Positions 5,382 to 9,223 of a stretch of DNA of 9,223 nt are shown here, one piece after another (within the stretch, counting starts at the first letter, position 1; every line of letters begins with the position of its first letter). The translations under genes were made by a program, and so were the position numbers. Source of the DNA: Bryobacterales bacterium (GTDB taxonomy: Bacteria > Acidobacteriota > Terriglobia > Bryobacterales > Bryobacteraceae); contig PKYZ01000874.1 in assembly GCA_003132865.1 (NCBI GenBank), positions 3,388 through 12,610 of the forward strand. Direction: 5' to 3'. Under the pieces are notes generated by a model, which searched no databases, was not told the origin of the DNA, and saw only the letters and a list, made by a program, of their open reading frames with translations.

Positions 5382-6623
5382 GTGAAGACCATCTTCCACG
5401 TGGACATGGACGCGTTCTTTGTGTCCGTCGAAGAGTTGTTCGATCCCGCGCTCAAAGGCAAGGCCGTAGTGGTGGGCGGCCGGCCGAACGAGCGCGGCGT
5501 GGTGTCCGCGGCGTCGTACGAAGCCCGCAAGTTCGGCGTGCACTCCGCCATGCCGCTGCGCACCGCCGCGCGTCTGTGCCCGCACGCCATCTTCGTGGAT
5601 GGCCACCCCACCCGTTATCGCGAGTACTCCGCCCGCGTGCACGAGACGCTGAACCGCTTCTCGCCGCTGGTCGAGATGGCCTCCATCGACGAGGCCTATC
5701 TCGATATGACCGGCACCGCGCGCCTGCATGGCCCGCCGCTCGCCGCCGCCCACGCCCTGCACGAGACCATGAAGGCCGAGACCCGCCTCAACTGTTCCAT
5801 CGGCATCTCGACCGCGCGCCTGGTGGCCAAGGTGGCCTCCGATCAAGCCAAGCCCAGTGGCGTGCTGTGGATCATGCCCGGCTCGGAAGCCGCGTTCCTG
5901 GCCCCGCTGGACGTGCGCAAGATCCCCGGAGTCGGTAAGGTCACCGAAAAGAATCTGCACATGCTGTCGATCCGCAAAGTTGGCGACCTGGCGCGCCTGG
6001 ACGATCGATACCTCGAAGAGCGCTTCGGCAAGTGGGGACTGGCCCTGGCCGGCAAAGCGCGCGGCCTGGATGCGGGCGGCTGGTTCGATACCGAAATCGG
6101 CGCGAACTCCGATCCCAAGTCGATCAGCCACGAGCACACCTACAACGAAGACACCAGCGATCTCGCGGTGCTCGAATCCACGCTGGCCCGGCTCTCGGAA
6201 ATGGTCGGGCGCCGCTTGCGGGAAAACGGCCTGCACGCGCGCACCCTCCAGCTCAAACTGCGCTATTCGGATTTCTCCACCATCACGCGCGCGCATTCCG
6301 TCGAGCGCCCCACGCAGCTCGATACCGAGATCTTCGACCAAGCCCGCGCGCTGTTCCTGAAGAATTGGAAACCCGGCGCGCGCGTGCGCCTGCTGGGCGT
6401 GCATGCCTCTTCCTTCGAAGACGTGCACGATCAGTTGGACCTGCTGGACGAAGGCAAGCACGAACGCTGGCAGCAGGCCCTGGCCGCCGCCGACCGCCTG
6501 CGCGACAAATATGGCGACTCCGCCGTCTCGCTGGCCGCCGGACTGAAGGGCGGCTTCCGCGAGCGAGTGCACGATGCGCAGACACATGATGCGCGCAAGG
6601 CGCCCCCGCCGCGTCGAAGCTAG
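5382..6623 (+). CDS. dinB: DNA polymerase IV (Y-family translesion polymerase)
   Basis: Error-prone polymerase that copies past damaged template bases, without proofreading. The 413-aa protein has all Y-family marks at the same numbers as E. coli DinB: metal ligands D8 and D103 with E104 (SIDEAYLDM), the HVDMDAFF motif with steric-gate F13, and the fingers motif VVGGRPNERGVVSAASYEARKFG around 30-52. A helix-hairpin-helix thumb is at about 178-206 (IPGVGKVTEKNL), and the little finger is about 245-345. A clamp-binding motif of the QLxLL type (QLDLL, 351-355) lies after the little finger, followed by a helical tail and a basic, Pro-rich end (KAPPPRRS). It is longer than the 351-aa E. coli enzyme because of this tail. 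The start is GTG 5382, which begins the fold exactly; the ribosome site is weak. I saw no LexA-type box in the 65 nt upstream, so damage control is not shown. Confidence 0.97.
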   Translation: MKTIFHVDMDAFFVSVEELFDPALKGKAVVVGGRPNERGVVSAASYEARKFGVHSAMPLRTAARLCPHAIFVDGHPTRYREYSARVHETLNRFSPLVEMASIDEAYLDMTGTARLHGPPLAAAHALHETMKAETRLNCSIGISTARLVAKVASDQAKPSGVLWIMPGSEAAFLAPLDVRKIPGVGKVTEKNLHMLSIRKVGDLARLDDRYLEERFGKWGLALAGKARGLDAGGWFDTEIGANSDPKSISHEHTYNEDTSDLAVLESTLARLSEMVGRRLRENGLHARTLQLKLRYSDFSTITRAHSVERPTQLDTEIFDQARALFLKNWKPGARVRLLGVHASSFEDVHDQLDLLDEGKHERWQQALAAADRLRDKYGDSAVSLAAGLKGGFRERVHDAQTHDARKAPPPRRS

Positions 6624-6624
6624 G

Positions 6625-6672
6625 GTCGCCCCCTCGCCCGCTCGCCCGCTCGCCCCCTCGCCCGCTCACCCG
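6625..6672. repeat. Tandem octamer repeat (period 8, six units)
   Basis: Six adjacent octamers fill the gap between dinB and trmFO: GTCGCCCC, CTCGCCCG, CTCGCCCG, CTCGCCCC, CTCGCCCG, CTCACCCG. The unit consensus is CTCGCCCG. It starts directly after the dinB stop and ends 26 nt before trmFO. It is C-rich on the coding strand and could vary in copy number by slippage. Confidence 0.85.
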
Positions 6673-6698
6673 CGAGACCAGTACACTGAGAGGTATCC

Positions 6699-8057
6699 AT
6701 GCCGGCGCCCATCCACATCATCGGCGGAGGTCTGGCGGGTTCCGAAGCCGCCTGGCAGATCGCGGAGGCCGGACTCACGGCCGTACTCCACGAAATGCGG
6801 CCGGTGCGCCCGACCGCGGCTCACCAGACGGATCGCCTCGCGGAACTGGTCTGCAGCAACTCACTCAAGTCCGAACAGGAAGACTCCGCGCCCTGGCTGC
6901 TGAAGCGCGAATTGCGGCGTCTGGGATCGCTCGTGCTTCAGGCGGCCGCGCAGGCCCGCGTTCCCGGCGGTCATGCGCTCACCGTCGACCGCGACGTTTT
7001 CTCGGCGGAGGTGACCCGCGCGATCGCCGCGCATCCGCGCATCGAAATCCGCCGCGAGGAGGTCCGCGAAGTGCCGGACACCGGCATCGCCGGCATCACC
7101 ATCGTCGCCACCGGCCCCCTGACCAGCGATGCGCTGGCCGAGGAAATCGGACGCCTCACCGGTTCCGGCCGCCTGTTCTTTTACGACAGCATCAGCCCGA
7201 TTGTGGAAGCCGATTCGGTCGATCAAACCATCGCTTTCCGGGCTTCGCGGTACGACAAGTCGCTCGATGGCACCGCGGATTACCTCAACTGCCCCTTCGA
7301 CCGCCCGCAGTACGAAGCGTTCGTGGACGCCCTGCTGGCCGCCCAAACCGTCTCCTCCCACATCGCGACAGATTTGCCCGATAAAGCCGTGCTCTATTTC
7401 GAAGCTTGCCTGCCGATCGAGGAGTTGGCCCGCCGCGGCCGCGATACGCTGCGCTTCGGCCCCATGAAGCCCATGGGATTGATCGATCCGCGCACGAGCC
7501 GCCGTCCCTGGGCCGCCGTGCAGCTCCGCCAGGAAAACCTGCGCGCCGATAGCTTCAACTTGGTCGGCTTCCAGAACCATCTGAAGTTCGGCGAGCAGGC
7601 CCGCATCCTGCGCATGATTCCTGGACTGGAACATGCGGAGTTCCTCCGCCTCGGCCAGATTCATCGCAACACCTACATCAATGCGCCGGCCCTGCTCTCG
7701 CCCACCCTGCAGTTGTGCACGCGGCCCGAAATCCTCTTTGCCGGCCAGATTTCCGGCGTGGAGGGCTACGTGGAAGCCATCGCCACCGGCCTCGCGGCGG
7801 GCCTGCACGCCGTGGAACTCGCATCCGGCGGCCGTCCCCAACCATTCCCGCGGGAGACCGCGCTGGGTTCGCTCTGCCATTACATATCCGGCGCCGATCC
7901 CCTCAACTATCAACCGGCGAATATCACTTTCGACCTGCTGCCGCAGCTCGATGAAGCGACCCGTCACAAGCTGCGGCACGACAAACACGCCCGCCACGCG
8001 GAAGTCTGCCGCCGGGCCGCCGAAGCCATGGACCAGCATCTGCACGCGCATGTCTGA
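6699..8057 (+). CDS. trmFO: tRNA (uracil-54,C5)-methyltransferase, folate- and FAD-dependent
   Basis: TrmFO (formerly Gid) makes ribothymidine at position 54 in the T loop of tRNAs, using methylene-tetrahydrofolate as carbon donor and reduced FAD. The 452-aa length is typical. The N-terminal dinucleotide-binding motif is HIIGGGLAGSEAAW (6-19), followed by LHEMRP (30-35). The conserved ELVCSNSLKSE carries C52, and FEACLPIEELARRG carries C237; these correspond to the two functional cysteines known from the B. subtilis enzyme. Other family blocks are GPLTSD (139-144), FYDSISPIV (161-169), LRFGPMKPMGL (251-261), VGFQNHLKFGEQ (289-300), FAGQISGVEGYVE (347-359) and the end motif PLNYQPANITFDLLP (401-415). 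ATG 6699 is preceded by GAGAGG at 6688-6693 with 5-nt spacing. Its stop overlaps the xerC start by 8 nt, so the two are translationally coupled. The C-terminal stretch after 420 is rich in His and Arg. Confidence 0.98.
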   Translation: MPAPIHIIGGGLAGSEAAWQIAEAGLTAVLHEMRPVRPTAAHQTDRLAELVCSNSLKSEQEDSAPWLLKRELRRLGSLVLQAAAQARVPGGHALTVDRDVFSAEVTRAIAAHPRIEIRREEVREVPDTGIAGITIVATGPLTSDALAEEIGRLTGSGRLFFYDSISPIVEADSVDQTIAFRASRYDKSLDGTADYLNCPFDRPQYEAFVDALLAAQTVSSHIATDLPDKAVLYFEACLPIEELARRGRDTLRFGPMKPMGLIDPRTSRRPWAAVQLRQENLRADSFNLVGFQNHLKFGEQARILRMIPGLEHAEFLRLGQIHRNTYINAPALLSPTLQLCTRPEILFAGQISGVEGYVEAIATGLAAGLHAVELASGGRPQPFPRETALGSLCHYISGADPLNYQPANITFDLLPQLDEATRHKLRHDKHARHAEVCRRAAEAMDQHLHAHV

Positions 8058-8946
8058 ACTCGAACTCGAAATCGGACGGTACCTCGAAGAACTGGCGCGC
8101 GCGCAAGCCTCGCCGCACACGCTGGAGGCCTATGGCGGCGACTTGCGCCAGTTTCTGGAATACTTCACACCCCCCGAAAGCCAACCGCCGCCGCTCGCCC
8201 AATTCGGCGTGCTCGAAATCCGCGAGTGGCTGGCGGACCTGTATAGCCGGCAACTCAGCGCGGTGACCATCCGGCGCAAACTGGCGGCGGTGCGCTCGCT
8301 ATTCCGCTTTCTTTCGCGCGAGGGTCTGATCCCCATGAATCCGGCGCGCCTGGTGCGCACGCCCAAAGCCCCCCAGAGCTTGCCGGATGTGATGACCGCG
8401 GAGCAGGTGAACGGACTCATCGACGCGGTGGCCGCGGATAAGTTCGAGCGCGCGCATCCGGCCCGCGACCGCGCTATTTTCGAGTTTCTCTATGGCTGCG
8501 GCATTCGCGTGAGCGAACTGGTAGGGTTGAATCTGGAGGATATCGATCGCGCCGAGCGCTGGATCCGCGTGCGTGGCAAGGGGAAAAAGGAGCGCCAGGT
8601 GCCGTTCACTTCCCAGGCCGCCGCTGCCCTGGATCGTTACCTTCCGGAGCGGGGCGCGGCGCCCCGGGAGCGCGCCATCTTCCTGAACCACCGCGGCGGG
8701 CGGCTCACCGCGCGCGGGGTGGGCGGCATCGTCAAGCTATACGGCATACTGGTGAACGGCGATTCCTCCATTCACCCGCACAGTTTCCGCCACGCCTACG
8801 CCACGCATCTGCTGGCCGACGGCGCCGACCTGCGCGCCATCCAGGAGTTGCTGGGTCACGCGCGCCTTTCGACCACCCAGAAATACACTCAGGTTTCGCT
8901 CACCGATCTGATGGAGGTTTATGACCGCGCCCACCCCAAAGCCTGA
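8050..8946 (+). CDS. xerC: Tyrosine site-specific recombinase, XerC type
   Basis: Tyrosine recombinase that, with a partner Xer protein, resolves chromosome dimers at dif sites near the terminus. The 298-aa product has the standard XerC/D length. An N-terminal core-binding domain is at about 1-100 (SPHTLEAYGGDLRQF, TIRRKLAAVRSLFRFL). The catalytic domain has a complete active site: R153 (GCGIRVSEL), K177 (RGKGKKER), H244 and R247 (HPHSFRHAYATHLL), H270 (LLGHARLSTTQKYT) and the nucleophile Y279. I start it at ATG 8050, which gives MSELELEIGRYL and overlaps the trmFO stop by 8 nt; the same frame is open further upstream but that part is inside trmFO. The name XerC rests on the trmFO neighbour, an order known from Bacillus and others; sequence alone does not fully separate XerC from XerD. 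No phage or integron genes are near, so a chromosomal role is favoured. It overlaps the next gene by 26 nt. Confidence 0.93.
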   Translation: MSELELEIGRYLEELARAQASPHTLEAYGGDLRQFLEYFTPPESQPPPLAQFGVLEIREWLADLYSRQLSAVTIRRKLAAVRSLFRFLSREGLIPMNPARLVRTPKAPQSLPDVMTAEQVNGLIDAVAADKFERAHPARDRAIFEFLYGCGIRVSELVGLNLEDIDRAERWIRVRGKGKKERQVPFTSQAAAALDRYLPERGAAPRERAIFLNHRGGRLTARGVGGIVKLYGILVNGDSSIHPHSFRHAYATHLLADGADLRAIQELLGHARLSTTQKYTQVSLTDLMEVYDRAHPKA

Positions 8947-9160
8947 TGAGAAATCGCCGCCCCGCCGCTTCCGCCTGCCGCGATCGGCCGCGCTGGCTGC
9001 CAGCGCTTGCCTGGCCTTCGCGATCTTCGCCGTGGCGCTGATCCGGGTGCTGCCGGTGCCTCACACGAAGGCCGACTACTTGATCGTCGGCACGTTGGCC
9101 ACGTTGGCGGCGCTGATCACTATCTTCGCGGGGCTGGTAATGGGACGGCACAAGACGTAA
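8921..9160 (+). CDS. Small two-helix membrane protein, function unknown
   Basis: I do not recognise this 79-aa protein. It has a Pro/Lys/Arg-rich N-terminal segment (1-22), a hydrophobic helix at about 23-45, a short loop with charged residues (HTKAD, 48-52) and a second helix at about 53-74, ending GRHKT. The positive N and C ends suggest both face the cytoplasm, giving a helical hairpin in the inner membrane. ATG 8921 has GGAGG at 8913-8917, a strong match but only 3 nt away. The gene overlaps the end of xerC by 26 nt in another frame, so it is translated from the same mRNA. Its ordinary codon use, ribosome site and clean two-helix pattern argue for a real gene. In the related Bacillus order hslV would follow xerC; here this gene occupies that place. 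Confidence 0.7.
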   Translation: MTAPTPKPDEKSPPRRFRLPRSAALAASACLAFAIFAVALIRVLPVPHTKADYLIVGTLATLAALITIFAGLVMGRHKT

Positions 9161-9185
9161 GTTGTACTACTGTCCATCAGTTTTT

Positions 9186-9223
9186 GTGGGGCAGCCAATC
9201 ATGGCTGTGGGGCAGACCTCCAG
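9186..9223. repeat. REP-like palindrome cluster at the right end, last copy cut by the window
   Basis: The nonamer GTGGGGCAG occurs at 9186-9194 and again at 9207-9215. The first copy heads a hairpin with arms CAGCCA (9192-9197) and TGGCTG (9202-9207) and loop ATCA. The second continues into GACCTCCAG at the window edge, which looks like the left arm and loop of another hairpin whose right arm lies outside. It begins 25 nt after the stop codon of the small membrane protein and follows a TTTTT run (9181-9185). The same nonamer heads the double hairpin at 4645. Confidence 0.6.

Noticed and set aside
5307..6587. Antisense open frame of 426 codons opposite dinB
   Set aside because: dinB on the + strand is intact with all catalytic residues; the antisense product shows no domain and no ribosome site.
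7633..8049. Upstream extension of the xerC frame into trmFO
   Set aside because: The extra residues are Ser/Pro/Arg-rich out-of-frame trmFO sequence; XerC proteins begin at about the ATG 8050 position.
6861..8120. Antisense open frame of 419 codons opposite trmFO
   Set aside because: Same reasoning: trmFO is full length and conserved, and the reverse product looks like a shadow.
8050..8946. xerC as an integron or phage integrase marking a mobile island
   Set aside because: Standard XerC length, overlap with trmFO and lack of att-like repeats or phage genes favour the chromosomal recombinase.

Overview
The window is GC-rich, gene-dense and coded entirely on the + strand. Its gene set, the trmFO-xerC overlap, the many signalling genes and the short palindromes near gene ends would suit a soil Acidobacteriota of the Solibacter/Bryobacter type. 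This is an inference from style and gene content; there is no rRNA or other phylogenetic marker in the window.

Region 1 (1-4687) is a three-gene signalling cassette with 2-7 nt gaps: a membrane sensor histidine kinase (HAMP-GAF-PAS-HisKA-HATPase), a stand-alone CheY/DivK-like receiver, and a large REC-PAS-GGDEF-EAL protein for cyclic di-GMP turnover. The simplest reading is a phosphorelay that feeds c-di-GMP metabolism. The kinase is incomplete or broken at its 5' end: only one of the expected two membrane segments is present and the first codon of the window is an in-frame TAG. Each of the three genes ends inside or beside a GC-rich palindrome that encodes its last residues.

Region 2 (4687-5352) is a small accessory island. 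A near-consensus sigma70-type promoter with an adjacent imperfect palindrome drives a 117-aa exported Cys-rich protein. A 47-aa exported peptide follows, whose mature part is almost entirely Cys and His (CxCC, CC, CC, HxHH) and which has a strong Shine-Dalgarno site. I read the pair as a metal-binding, perhaps copper-binding, cell-envelope system. It is the most likely undescribed biology in the window. A hairpin closes the island.

Region 3 (5382-9160) is housekeeping: DNA polymerase IV (dinB), a period-8 tandem repeat, then a tightly overlapped trio of trmFO (tRNA m5U54 methyltransferase), xerC (chromosome dimer resolution) and a 79-aa two-helix membrane protein. The trmFO-xerC order matches the known Bacillus-type trmFO-xerC-hslV-hslU arrangement, but here the small membrane protein occupies the position after xerC. 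The window ends inside another cluster of the GTGGGGCAG-headed palindromes.

No tRNA, rRNA, CRISPR array, transposase or phage gene was seen. All long antisense open frames are treated as shadows of the + strand genes.
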